A DNA stretch of 51,345 nt, from positions 1-51,345 of the forward strand of contig DWWE01000098.1 in NCBI GenBank assembly GCA_019119835.1, written 5' to 3'. A program made the position numbers and the translations under genes. Below are positions 7,508-15,089 of this stretch, in pieces. Under the pieces are notes generated by a model. The model was given only the letters and a program-made list of their open reading frames with translations. It was not told the origin of the DNA and ran no database searches. Positions within the stretch are counted from its first letter, which is position 1. Every line of letters begins with the position of its first letter. This DNA comes from Candidatus Gemmiger stercoravium. GTDB taxonomy: Bacteria; Bacillota; Clostridia; Oscillospirales; Ruminococcaceae.

Positions 7508-7855
7508 CTAAAACTCCACAAGGTCCAGCGTCACCTCCCACACGGCCTGGCCTTCGCGGGCGGCGATGAGGTCGGCGGTGCGGGTGCCGGCGTACATCTG
7601 GGCGGTGCGGGCGGTGCCGAAAAAGTATTCCACCGTGAACCGGTCGGCGGCGGTGGCGTTGAGGATGGCCGCGCACTGGTCGGTGGAAAGGGCCTGCCAG
7701 GCGGCCGAGATCTTGGCCACGCCGCCCCGCACCCGGGCGCGCACCAGCACGCCGTCCTCGGTGCGGCCGGTGTCGGCGCTGTCCAGGTCGGACAGGCTGA
7801 CCTTGTAGCTGTGGGGCGCCGGCATCTCGACGCCGCCGATCTTGAGAATGGTCAT
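7508..7855 (-). CDS. Phage tail protein, DUF6711-like
   Basis: 115 residues, beginning MTILKIGGVEMPAPHSYKV. Short proteins of this size and opening (hydrophobic strand, GV-x-MP-x-P-x-x-Y) lie directly after the tape measure gene in many Clostridia siphoviruses, where they are taken as distal-tail components. ATG at 7855 follows the tape measure stop without a gap (TGA-ATG), with GGAGGAAG upstream, so the two are translationally coupled. The family name is my best recollection; the tail role rests mainly on position. Confidence 0.6.
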   Translation of the reverse strand: MTILKIGGVEMPAPHSYKVSLSDLDSADTGRTEDGVLVRARVRGGVAKISAAWQALSTDQCAAILNATAADRFTVEYFFGTARTAQMYAGTRTADLIAAREGQAVWEVTLDLVEF

Positions 7856-9694
7856 TCATCTTCCTCCGCTGCGCAGCATCCGGCGGCTCTGGCTGGACGC
7901 GATGACGCTGTCCAGCAGTTCCTCGCCCAGATAGATGTTGATGGTCTGGTCCTGGCCGGCAAAACCGGCCAGCGTCTCGGCAAAAGCCTGGCGCAGCGTG
8001 TCCAGCGGGGCTTCGATGTTGGTGCCCTGCGGCTGGTCCCCCAGCAGCGCCAGGAAGGCCCGGTTGGGCGGGATCACCGCGCCGGCGGCCAGGGCGGGCA
8101 GCCGCGGGGGGCTGGCCAGGGCGGGCACGGCGGCGTAGGGCACAGCGGCGCTGCGGCCGGTCTTGTAGACCCGCCCCAGGCCGGACGCCCCCCGCCCCAG
8201 GCCGCTGAGCGCCTGCCAGGCGTTGGCCACCGCGTCGGCGATGCCCCTGGCAAAGTTGGCGATCAGCGTCTGCAGGCCCTGGATGGCCCCGCGCACCGTG
8301 TCGGTGATGGTGCGCCAGGCCGCGGCGGCCGAGTCGGTCATCGCCTGCCAGCCGGCGGTCCAGTTGCCCAGCAGCCCCTGGGTCAGGAAGTCTGCCAGCC
8401 CCCGCAGCAGCTGCAGCAGGCTGGTCAGCAGCCCGGCGGCGGTCTGCACGGCCAGCCGCACCGCTTCGGCCAGGGTGGAAAAGACCTGGGCCGCCACCGG
8501 CCCGAAGCTGGCCGCCAGGAAGTTGAGCAGCGGCGCCAGCAGGGTGTTCCAGAAGGTCAGCAGCAGGTTCATCACCGAGCCCATGGCCAGGGTCAGGGCG
8601 TCGAACAGCGGCTGCAGCGCGGTGTTCCACAGCTGGCTCAGCTGGGTGATGAGCGCCTGCAGCACCGGCTGCACGGTGCCGGTCCACAGCGTCATGAAGA
8701 TGGTGCAGAGGTTCTGCACCGCCTGCGCCGCGCCGGCCAGGATCGGCTGGCCGTAGGCGGTCCAGGCGGCCTGGATGGAACCCATCGCCCCCTGCCACAT
8801 CTGCAGCGCCAGGGCCAGCAGCGGGCCCAGGACGTTGTTCACCGCATCGCTGACCAGCGTCGCCAGGGTGGTGAAAAGGGTGCCCAGCTGGGTGACGGCG
8901 GTGGCCGCCGCCCCGCCCAGGATGGGCGCGAACGCCTGGGACAGGCTGTTCCACACCCCGGGCAGAAAGGTTCCGCCCAGGTAGGCGGCCAGCGGGGCCA
9001 GGGCGTTCTGCCACAGCCCCAGGGCCGCAGCCTGCACCGGGCCCCACACCGCCAGGGCGGCGGCCTGCAGCTGGGCCCAGGCGGCCCGCCAGGCTTGGAT
9101 GGCCGGGGCGTACAGCGCCTGCACCTGCTGCCAGAAAGCCTGCACCGCCCCCAGCGCCGCCGCCAGCGCCCCGGGCAGCCCGCCGGGGGCCGCGCTGCCG
9201 CCCGGCCGGCCGGGTCCCGCCCCGCCGCTGCCGCTGCCCGTCCCGCCGGCATCCGGCAGGGCGGTGTCGGCGGCGTCGGCCGCCGCCAGCCGCTCGATCT
9301 CGTCAAAGCCGGCCAGGCTGCGCGCCGCCTTGTCGGCGGCGCGGGCGGTGGTCTTGGCCGCCCGGCCCACCTGCTCCACCGCCCGGGACGCAGCCTGGGC
9401 GGCCGGGGCGGTCCGGCCGCCCAGCAGGGCGGCCAGCCGGTCGGTGCCGTCGGCGGCGCCCCGCACCAGCGTTCCCAGGGCGCCCAGCGCCGGGTTCAGC
9501 GCGGTCTGCAGCGGCCGGGCGGCCGCCTGCACCGTGGCGGGCAGGCTTTGCAGCACCCCCCCGGCCCGGGCCCCGCCGGCGGCCGCGGCGTTCAGGCCGT
9601 CCGCCAGCGCCTGCAGGGCCTGCCCCAGCGCCCGGGCCTGCCGCCCGGTCTCGGCCGGCAGGGATTCCTGTTCAAACTGTAGTGTTCTGGCCAA
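7856..9694 (-). CDS. Tail tape measure protein (short)
   Basis: 612 residues. Sets tail length and serves as the assembly scaffold. It is Ala/Leu/Gln-rich with long helices, a SLAGFDEIERL motif near 125 that is common in tape measures of this group, a Gly-rich hinge (about 150-175), a run of W- and Q-rich helices, a hydrophobic region, and a C-terminal ALLGDQPQGTNIEAPLDTL motif typical of siphovirus tape measures. Start is TTG at 9694 (MARTLQFEQE), overlapping the previous gene by 23 bases, with AAGGGG upstream. At ~0.15 nm per residue it would specify a tail near 90 nm, short for the type. Confidence 0.85.
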   Translation of the reverse strand: MARTLQFEQESLPAETGRQARALGQALQALADGLNAAAAGGARAGGVLQSLPATVQAAARPLQTALNPALGALGTLVRGAADGTDRLAALLGGRTAPAAQAASRAVEQVGRAAKTTARAADKAARSLAGFDEIERLAAADAADTALPDAGGTGSGSGGAGPGRPGGSAAPGGLPGALAAALGAVQAFWQQVQALYAPAIQAWRAAWAQLQAAALAVWGPVQAAALGLWQNALAPLAAYLGGTFLPGVWNSLSQAFAPILGGAAATAVTQLGTLFTTLATLVSDAVNNVLGPLLALALQMWQGAMGSIQAAWTAYGQPILAGAAQAVQNLCTIFMTLWTGTVQPVLQALITQLSQLWNTALQPLFDALTLAMGSVMNLLLTFWNTLLAPLLNFLAASFGPVAAQVFSTLAEAVRLAVQTAAGLLTSLLQLLRGLADFLTQGLLGNWTAGWQAMTDSAAAAWRTITDTVRGAIQGLQTLIANFARGIADAVANAWQALSGLGRGASGLGRVYKTGRSAAVPYAAVPALASPPRLPALAAGAVIPPNRAFLALLGDQPQGTNIEAPLDTLRQAFAETLAGFAGQDQTINIYLGEELLDSVIASSQSRRMLRSGGR

Positions 9695-10292
9695 GGTCCT
9701 CCCCCCTTCTTTCCTGTGGGCCGCCGTCCAGCAGCGCCAGCAGCCGGTCCCGTTCCGCCCGCTCGGCGGCGGTGGGCGCGGGGCGCAGGTCGATCTGGTC
9801 CCGGTGGGCCCGGTAGTATTCCAGCTCCCAGCCTTCCAGCCGGCGGCCCCGGTGCAGCTTGTCCCGGATGGCCACCACCGTGCCCAGCGCCCCCGGTTCC
9901 ATGGCTGCGAACCAGCCAAGGAAGCTCCACCAGTGCAGGTAGGGCAGCGCCCGCACCTCGCACCCGGCGGCCCGGTTCACCCCGGCCACGATCAGCCCGG
10001 CGTCCCGCTGCCAGTCGATGAGCCGCGGCCCCGCCCGCCCCGGCGCCTCGGCCTGGGGGCCGGCCAGGAATCCGGCCAGCGCCCGGGCGGCCTCGGGCCA
10101 GGCGGCGGGGGGCAGGGCGTCAAAGTCCCGGTAGAACAGCGCCAGCGCCACATACCAGCGCTCGTCGGGGCGCAGGGTGTCGTCGGGGCCGTCCAGCCAG
10201 GCCAGGATGTCCAGCACGTCCCGGAAATCGGTCTGCACCGGCCGGTCCTGCCCGGCCACCGGCAGGGCGGTGGGCAGCGTCCAGGGGTTCAC
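9672..10292 (-). CDS. Gp15-family tail protein
   Basis: 206 residues. Matches the bacteriophage Gp15 family by the pattern RWYVALALFYRD, an Asp-rich core (LIDWQRDAGLIVAGVNRA) and the hallmark LHWWSFLGWF, followed by a charged C-terminal tail. This family sits between the tail chaperone and the tape measure, and its exact role is unknown, probably a tail-assembly chaperone extension. GTG start at 10292 overlaps the previous stop (GTGA). The overlap with both neighbours indicates coupled translation. Confidence 0.85.
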   Translation of the reverse strand: MNPWTLPTALPVAGQDRPVQTDFRDVLDILAWLDGPDDTLRPDERWYVALALFYRDFDALPPAAWPEAARALAGFLAGPQAEAPGRAGPRLIDWQRDAGLIVAGVNRAAGCEVRALPYLHWWSFLGWFAAMEPGALGTVVAIRDKLHRGRRLEGWELEYYRAHRDQIDLRPAPTAAERAERDRLLALLDGGPQERRGEDLGQNTTV

Positions 10293-10756
10293 GCCCCGGC
10301 CCCGCCGCGTTCGGCGCGGGCCTGTTCGGCCTGCTGCACCGCCTGGCGGGCGGTGGCCTGCAGGGTGGTTTCGGCCCCCTGCTGCAGCACCGGGGCCAGG
10401 GCGTCCAGCAGGTTCTGCACCACCGGGCGGCCGTTGCGGCCCAGCCCGGCCAGGTTCACCCCTTCCAGCAGGGCGTCAAAGTCGTTTTCTTTGCCGAACA
10501 CCCCGCTGAGCATCGCCTTGATCCGCCGGTCGTACTCGGCCAGCAGCACCAGTTCGGCGGCGGCCCGGTCCTCCGCGTCGGGGTTTTCCTCCAGCGCCCG
10601 GGTCCGCCGGGTCAGTTCGGTCTGCAGCGCACTCAGCTGCTGCCGCGCATCGAAAAAGCGGTGGTAGATGTTGGGGTCGCCGGGGTTGAAGCGCAGCACG
10701 CCCCGCCCGTTGACCTCGAACTCCTCCACGCCGGTATCCACCTGGATCTTGTGCAT
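10289..10756 (-). CDS. Probable tail assembly chaperone
   Basis: 155 residues, mostly charged helices: MHKIQVDTGVEEFEVNGRG, then FNPGDPNIYHRFFDARQQL, then Ala/Gln-rich helices to the end. The N-terminal region is typical of proteins encoded just before Gp15 in Clostridia phages, which occupy the place of the gpG-type chaperone. I see no slippery sequence that would make a frameshifted extension; instead a separate Gp15 gene follows by GTGA overlap. ATG at 10756 has AAAGGAG eight bases upstream, and was chosen over the GTG nine bases earlier. Confidence 0.65.
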   Translation of the reverse strand: MHKIQVDTGVEEFEVNGRGVLRFNPGDPNIYHRFFDARQQLSALQTELTRRTRALEENPDAEDRAAAELVLLAEYDRRIKAMLSGVFGKENDFDALLEGVNLAGLGRNGRPVVQNLLDALAPVLQQGAETTLQATARQAVQQAEQARAERGGAGA

Positions 10757-10807
10757 TCGGCACACTCCTTTCCTTGTTCTTCCCGCCCACCCGCCCGGCG
10801 CCGGCCC

Positions 10808-11284
10808 TCAGGCCGGGGTAAAGGTCTTGGTATCCACCGCGAAGGTGCCCTTGGTTTTGACGCCGGTGTAGTGGACGTTGAAGGGGATCTGGTAGCCGGT
10901 GGTGTCGCCGCCGTAGCTGACGATCTCGATGTAGCATTCCTCCTTCACGGCCGGGTAGGCGCCGGAGCTTTCCTCGCCCCAGAGCTTGACCTCCACGATG
11001 TCGGTCTTCAGGTCGTCCAGCACCAGGTCCCCGTCCAGGATGGCCTGGAGCTTTTCAAACAGCGGGTCGTCCTCCACGGCATAGTAGGGGGTCACCTCGC
11101 CCTGCTTCTGGTAGCCGTCGATGACCACCGAGGTCTGGCCCAGAATGTTCTGCTTCTTTTCCACATTGGCGGTCATTTCGGGGGAATACTCCTCCAGGTC
11201 GCTGCCCAGGCGGCAGTAGCTGTCCGGCTCGGTGCCGAAGGCCGCGTTGAGGTAGTGGGCCATGTATTTGCGTTCGATCTTCAA
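10808..11284 (-). CDS. Major tail tube protein
   Basis: 158 residues, beginning MKIERKYMAHYLNAAFG. The pattern LNAAFG...YCRLGSDLEEYSPEMTANVEKKQNILGQ, followed by repeated beta strands ending GTFAVDTKTFTPA, is that of tail tube proteins of Clostridia siphoviruses. The start is TTG at 11284 with AGGAGG seven bases upstream; no ATG is as well placed. It is followed by the chaperone gene, as usual. Codon choice is slightly less extreme than in its neighbours, consistent with an abundant structural protein. Confidence 0.85.
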   Translation of the reverse strand: MKIERKYMAHYLNAAFGTEPDSYCRLGSDLEEYSPEMTANVEKKQNILGQTSVVIDGYQKQGEVTPYYAVEDDPLFEKLQAILDGDLVLDDLKTDIVEVKLWGEESSGAYPAVKEECYIEIVSYGGDTTGYQIPFNVHYTGVKTKGTFAVDTKTFTPA

Positions 11285-11307
11285 AACGGTTCCTCCTTTG
11301 GTTGGGG

Positions 11308-11748
11308 TCAGCACAGCTGGCGGGTGTACTCGGCGGTCAGGGTCACGGCGTAGGTGGCGGTGCCCTCGTCGCCGGTCTTTTCCAGCCCGCCGGCGGCGGT
11401 CAGGGTCTCGGCGGCCGGGTCGGCGTTGCCGAAGTGGGGGGCCAGGCCGGCGGCGCTCTGGGCGGCGGTCCAGTCGGCCAGGGCTTCCAGCCGGCGGGCG
11501 TTGGCCGGCGCGCCGGCCGTGCCGTGGGGCAGCACCAGCCGCAGGGTCCAGCGGGCGCGGCAGCGGGCGAACCGCTGCCCCAGCAGGTTTTCCCGCCGGG
11601 CGGTCACCCCGCTGCCCGCCGGGAACAGCCCGGCGCAGCCCGGCACCGCCGGCAGGTCGTCCACCCACAGCGCCCGCAGGTCGGCCAGCGCCGGCGCGGT
11701 GCGCAGCCAGGCGGCCAGCGCCTCGGTCATCGTCTCGTTGGGGTCCAT
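11308..11748 (-). CDS. Tail completion/terminator-type connector protein
   Basis: 146 residues. Begins MDPNETMTEALAAWLRTAP and continues with LVLPHGTAGAPANARRLEALADWTAAQ and ATYAVTLTAEYTRQLC. Size, opening helix and place between the head-closure protein and tail tube fit the tail-completion protein that caps the tail tube and docks it to the head. No motif identifies it alone, so the call rests on gene order. ATG at 11748 has GGAGGAAACC upstream. Confidence 0.6.
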   Translation of the reverse strand: MDPNETMTEALAAWLRTAPALADLRALWVDDLPAVPGCAGLFPAGSGVTARRENLLGQRFARCRARWTLRLVLPHGTAGAPANARRLEALADWTAAQSAAGLAPHFGNADPAAETLTAAGGLEKTGDEGTATYAVTLTAEYTRQLC

Positions 11749-11758
11749 GGTTTCCTCC

Positions 11759-12172
11759 TCAGTTGGTCAGGCTGTGGGCGCCGCTGCCGCTGCGGGTCCA
11801 CCAGCCGCCCGCTTCCAGGTGGCAGGGCGAACCCTGCCAGTCCTTGGGGTCCACATACTGCACGCAGCACAGCCCCGGCACCAGGGCGGGCACAAAGGCG
11901 TCCCAGTCCGCCCAGGCCACGGCCTGCCCCTCGCCGGGCAGCACCCGGTCGCCGGGGGCCAGGGTGTAGTCGGCGTCCCGCCGGGCGCTGCGCTCGGGGA
12001 TGATGAGCAGGAAGGCCGACGCCCGGTTCTGCCCCTGCTCGGTGTGGACCATCCGGACCCGCCGGTCCAGGAAGGCCCCCCGCACCACCGTGCGGGTGAC
12101 GGTGCCGGCGTCCGGGTCGGGGTGGTAGAGGGTGACAGTCTGGCGGCACAGCGGGTATCCGGGCTCAGCCAT
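11759..12172 (-). CDS. Head closure-type connector protein
   Basis: 137 residues. Beta-rich: LCRQTVTLYHPDPDAGTV, then TRTVVRGAFLDRRVRMV, then YTLAPGDRVLPGEG. This pattern resembles small neck proteins (DUF6751-like) of Clostridia phages that close the head channel after packaging. The ATG at 12172 overlaps the upstream stop by eight bases, with GGGGGG seven bases before it. Role inferred from order (adaptor, closure, tail completion). Confidence 0.55.
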   Translation of the reverse strand: MAEPGYPLCRQTVTLYHPDPDAGTVTRTVVRGAFLDRRVRMVHTEQGQNRASAFLLIIPERSARRDADYTLAPGDRVLPGEGQAVAWADWDAFVPALVPGLCCVQYVDPKDWQGSPCHLEAGGWWTRSGSGAHSLTN

Positions 12173-12530
12173 GGCGCACCCCCCGGTAGATCTGCAGGAA
12201 GTCCTGGGCCAGCTGGCGGTAGTAGACTTCCCGCAGGTAGAGGGTGGTGGGGCAGAGCTCGGGCGGGGCCACATAGGTCTCGCTGACGCTGCCCACGCTG
12301 GCCGCGGCATAGCCCCGGCGGGCGTCCTCCTGGTCAAACTCGTACATCGCGTCGGCGATGGCGCACAGGGCGTTGTCCTCGGCGTCGGGCACGCCGGGGC
12401 GCGGGGTCATGGCGTAGAGCTGGCGCAGCCGCCCCAGCTTGACCCCGGCCCGCCGGGCATACCGGGGGAATTCCGCCTCGGGGATGTCCTCGCCCAGGTA
12501 GCTGTCGGTATAAAAGGTGTAGTCCGGCAA
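12165..12530 (-). CDS. Head-tail connector (adaptor, Gp6-like)
   Basis: 121 residues, mainly helical: YTFYTDSYLGEDIPEAEFPRYARRAGVKL, a middle helix ALCAIADAMYEFDQEDARRG, then VYYRQLAQDFLQIYRGVRHG. This matches head-tail adaptor proteins encoded after the major capsid gene. The start is TTG at 12530: AAAGGAGG lies nine bases upstream, while longer upstream frames give arginine/proline nonsense. It directly follows the capsid gene with a 22-base gap. Confidence 0.75.
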   Translation of the reverse strand: MPDYTFYTDSYLGEDIPEAEFPRYARRAGVKLGRLRQLYAMTPRPGVPDAEDNALCAIADAMYEFDQEDARRGYAAASVGSVSETYVAPPELCPTTLYLREVYYRQLAQDFLQIYRGVRHG

Positions 12531-12552
12531 GGTAGCGTGCCTCCTTTTGGCG

Positions 12553-13455
12553 TTACGCCTTGAACTTGGCCAGCACCACCTTGGCTTCGTTGGACAGCAC
12601 CGCCACATAGAACTCGTCGGCGGTGATCTCGGTGGTGCGGATCTTGGGTTTGCGCTCGGTCTCCACATTGACCTCCCGCTTGCGGTAGATGGTCAGCGCC
12701 GGGACCTCGTCCTCGGTCTCGGGGTCGCCTTCCAGCTTGACGATGGGGCAGGCGTAGCACTCCACGCCGGGGGTGCCGGGTTCGCCCTCCTCACCCCCCT
12801 CGGTGCCGCCCACCTCCACCAGCGGGACCTTTTTGCTGGGCACGATGCGGCAGCCCGCGATCATGCCCACCTCGCCGGTGAGCATCAGCCCGGCCTGGTA
12901 CTTGTCGGCGCTGAGGAAGTCCGCGTCTTTGCGCAGGGCGGTGAGCTGCTTGGGGTGGATGAACAGCACCTTGTCGCAGCCCTGTTCCTCCTCAAACAGG
13001 TCCAGCGCTTCGACGATGCCGTTGTAGCTGATGGCGCCGGCGCTGCCGTCATAGCTCAGGGTGGCGGTCTGCAGCGCGTCCATGCAGTCGTTGTCGATCT
13101 TGGCCGCGATGGCCATGGCCAGCTGGGTGTTGGCCTCCCCCACCGGGTTGCCGTAGCCGGACAGCACCGCTTCGTCGGTGAGGCTGACGCCCTTCATGGC
13201 CTTTTTGACGGTGGCCTTGCGGGTGGAGGTGGTCATCTTTTCGATGGTCACCTCCTCCCCTTCGGCCACGTCGGCGGCGTCGCCGATGTAGGCGTAGGCC
13301 GGCACCGTGATGGTGTCGCCGGGCACGCCGGCCAGGGTGTCGTCCACCTTGGCGAAGGGGGCGACCCGCAGCTTTTTGGGGATGCGGGCCGAAACCATGT
13401 CCCCCATCACTTCGGGGTCAATGAGGTTTGCGAGCTTGGTGGTCATGTCTGCCAT
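12553..13455 (-). CDS. Major capsid protein, HK97 fold (N4-gp56-like)
   Basis: 300 residues. N-terminal MADMTTKLANLIDPEVMGDMVSA, then VPAYAYIGDAADVAEGEE and KMTTSTRKATVKKAMKGVSLTDEA, which is the E-loop/P-domain region of N4-gp56-type HK97-fold capsid proteins. A Gly/Glu-rich insertion (about 218-235, GGTEGGEEGEPGTPG) falls in the A-domain. It has no visible delta-domain, and no scaffold of normal size is encoded, so assembly may depend on a very short helper. ATG at 13455 has GAGGAGA upstream. A secure call for the capsid role. Confidence 0.88.
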   Translation of the reverse strand: MADMTTKLANLIDPEVMGDMVSARIPKKLRVAPFAKVDDTLAGVPGDTITVPAYAYIGDAADVAEGEEVTIEKMTTSTRKATVKKAMKGVSLTDEAVLSGYGNPVGEANTQLAMAIAAKIDNDCMDALQTATLSYDGSAGAISYNGIVEALDLFEEEQGCDKVLFIHPKQLTALRKDADFLSADKYQAGLMLTGEVGMIAGCRIVPSKKVPLVEVGGTEGGEEGEPGTPGVECYACPIVKLEGDPETEDEVPALTIYRKREVNVETERKPKIRTTEITADEFYVAVLSNEAKVVLAKFKA

Positions 13456-13499
13456 AGTCTTCTCCTCTCTGCTGGGTCAGTTCCGGGCAGGGCCCGGGC

Positions 13500-13673
13500 T
13501 CATCTGTCGCTGCGCAGCCGCGCATAGGTCTCGGGGTCGCTGTGTTTCAGCGCCAGCCGTTCCCGGTAGCTCATCCGGGCCAGGGCCTGGGGGTCGGGGG
13601 TCAGCGGTGCGGTGCCGGTGCCGGCGGCGTAGGGGGCCGGCCGGGCGGCGTCAGGGCTGTTGGGCTTGTCCAT
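13500..13673 (-). CDS. 57-residue protein between portal and capsid
   Basis: Pro/Ala-rich N-terminal half and a C-terminal helix MSYRERLALKHSDPETYARL that resembles the C-terminal end of phage scaffolding proteins. Scaffold genes normally lie here but are 150-200 residues long. It could be a relic or minimal scaffold, or an unrelated small head protein. ATG at 13673 is chosen from three nearby starts because AGGAGG is eight bases upstream. It overlaps the portal gene by 23 bases. Confidence 0.6.
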   Translation of the reverse strand: MDKPNSPDAARPAPYAAGTGTAPLTPDPQALARMSYRERLALKHSDPETYARLRSDR

Positions 13674-15024
13674 CCTCATCACCTCCTTTCGCGGCGGGCA
13701 TCCAGCGCCGGCGCACAGCGGCCAGGTCCGCCTCGGTCTCGTGGGGCAGGCCGAAGTACCAGGCCAGGGCCAGCTCGGGGCGCAGCAGGCCGTCCGCCAC
13801 CATCTGGCGGTATTCCTGCCAGGCGGCGGCCCGGTCGTACAGCAGCCCGTCGCCCCAGTCCAGGTTCAGCGCCGCGGCGGGGTCGAAGGGTTCGGCCCCG
13901 CACAGGCCGTAGGCCCGGCCCAGCGCGTCGCACAGCGCCAGCGCCTGGCAGACCGCCTGCCGCCACATCTGCTGGAAATCGCCGACGGTCAGGACGGCGT
14001 CGGCGCCGGTGGCGGTGATCTCGGTGGCGGTGCGCTCGGCGGTCTCGGCTTCGCAGAGGGTGCCGCGGCGCAGCCCGATCAGGCTTTCACACCCCCGCAG
14101 GATGTCCTGCTTGCGGGCCAGGTAGCTCTGTTCCCGCAGGGCCGGGCTGTACACCGTCACCCCCAGGTTGGCCGGGTCTTCGGGCAGGCCGACAAACAGG
14201 TCGTCGGTGAGCGCCCGGTCCCCCGGCCCCTCGCCCCGCAGAAGATCCTCCGAGGCAAACACCCGGGACGCGCCGTTCTCAAACTCCCGGGAAAGGCCGT
14301 GTTCGGTGCGGCCCAGCCGGTGCAGCAGCCCGGCCGCCGGGGCGAACACCGCCACCGGGTCGGGGCTGCCGTCCACGCAGTTGGCCATCGGGGTGCGCAG
14401 CACGGCCAGCCCCACCCCCGAAACGCCGGGCAGCAGCAGGGTGGGGCGCAGAGCCTCGGTCTCGGGCAGGGTGTCCAGCGGCACCTCCCGGCCCAGCGTC
14501 TCGCCGGCCAGTTCGAACAGCCGGGTCTCGATGGTCAGGCCCTTCTCCCCGGCGGTGCGGCGCTCCAGCAGCGCATACCGGCGCCCGCCGCGGCTGATCC
14601 GCTGCATGGTGCCCACCGCCTGCAGCCGCCCCTGCAGGTCCCGCCCCAGCGGCAGGAAGTGGTCCCGCCGCACCGGCACGAACTCAAACCCCGCGCCGGC
14701 CGGCACCGGTTTGAGCAGGCATTCGCCCCCCACCAGCGCGGCCTGCATGGCCCGGCCGCGCACCGCGTCCAGCGCCCGCAGGTTGCCGGTCATCCAGTCG
14801 GTCTTGGCCCCGCCGGGGCGCAGGCGGCTCTCGTACTCGGCAAAGACCGCCCGGCACAGCTTGCTGACGATGAGCACCGGCAGCCGGTCGGCGGGGTCCT
14901 CGCCGGGGAAGGCACGGCCGAAATAAAGGTCGAACCACTCCCGGATGGCCGCCTGCATCCGCGGGCTTGTCACGTCCCGCCGGCCGAACGCCCGGCCGAA
15001 GGCATGTTCCAGTTCTGTTTTCAT
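13651..15024 (-). CDS. Phage portal protein (SPP1 Gp6-like)
   Basis: 457 residues. The dodecameric ring at one capsid vertex through which DNA is packaged. Features include MQAAIREWFDLYFG and LCRAVFAEYESRLRP at the N-terminus, LVGGECLLKPV near 96-106 in the wing, and QSYLARKQDILRGCESLIGLRRG with ERTATEITATGADAVLTVGDFQQMW in the stem and crown. All follow the SPP1-type portal pattern. ATG at 15024 has AGGAGGGAAGC upstream, so the longer open frame to 15285 is not used. Intact frame, normal length. Confidence 0.9.
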   Translation of the reverse strand: MKTELEHAFGRAFGRRDVTSPRMQAAIREWFDLYFGRAFPGEDPADRLPVLIVSKLCRAVFAEYESRLRPGGAKTDWMTGNLRALDAVRGRAMQAALVGGECLLKPVPAGAGFEFVPVRRDHFLPLGRDLQGRLQAVGTMQRISRGGRRYALLERRTAGEKGLTIETRLFELAGETLGREVPLDTLPETEALRPTLLLPGVSGVGLAVLRTPMANCVDGSPDPVAVFAPAAGLLHRLGRTEHGLSREFENGASRVFASEDLLRGEGPGDRALTDDLFVGLPEDPANLGVTVYSPALREQSYLARKQDILRGCESLIGLRRGTLCEAETAERTATEITATGADAVLTVGDFQQMWRQAVCQALALCDALGRAYGLCGAEPFDPAAALNLDWGDGLLYDRAAAWQEYRQMVADGLLRPELALAWYFGLPHETEADLAAVRRRWMPAAKGGDEDGQAQQP

Positions 15025-15089
15025 GCTTCCCTCCTGAATCACGCGGCGCATACGCCGCAGACGGTTGTAAAATCCGGCCCGGTCCCCGG

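Noticed and set aside
4053-9047. A very long minus-strand open frame of ~1660 codons
   Set aside because: GC-rich DNA keeps stop codons out. Only the part below 5561 is a real gene in that frame; the rest is a shadow of the tail hub, tail protein and tape measure genes, which have better ribosome sites and recognisable motifs.
10289-10292. Programmed frameshift joining the chaperone and Gp15
   Set aside because: No slippery heptamer was seen. Both genes have standard starts and stops and the GTGA overlap explains the arrangement.
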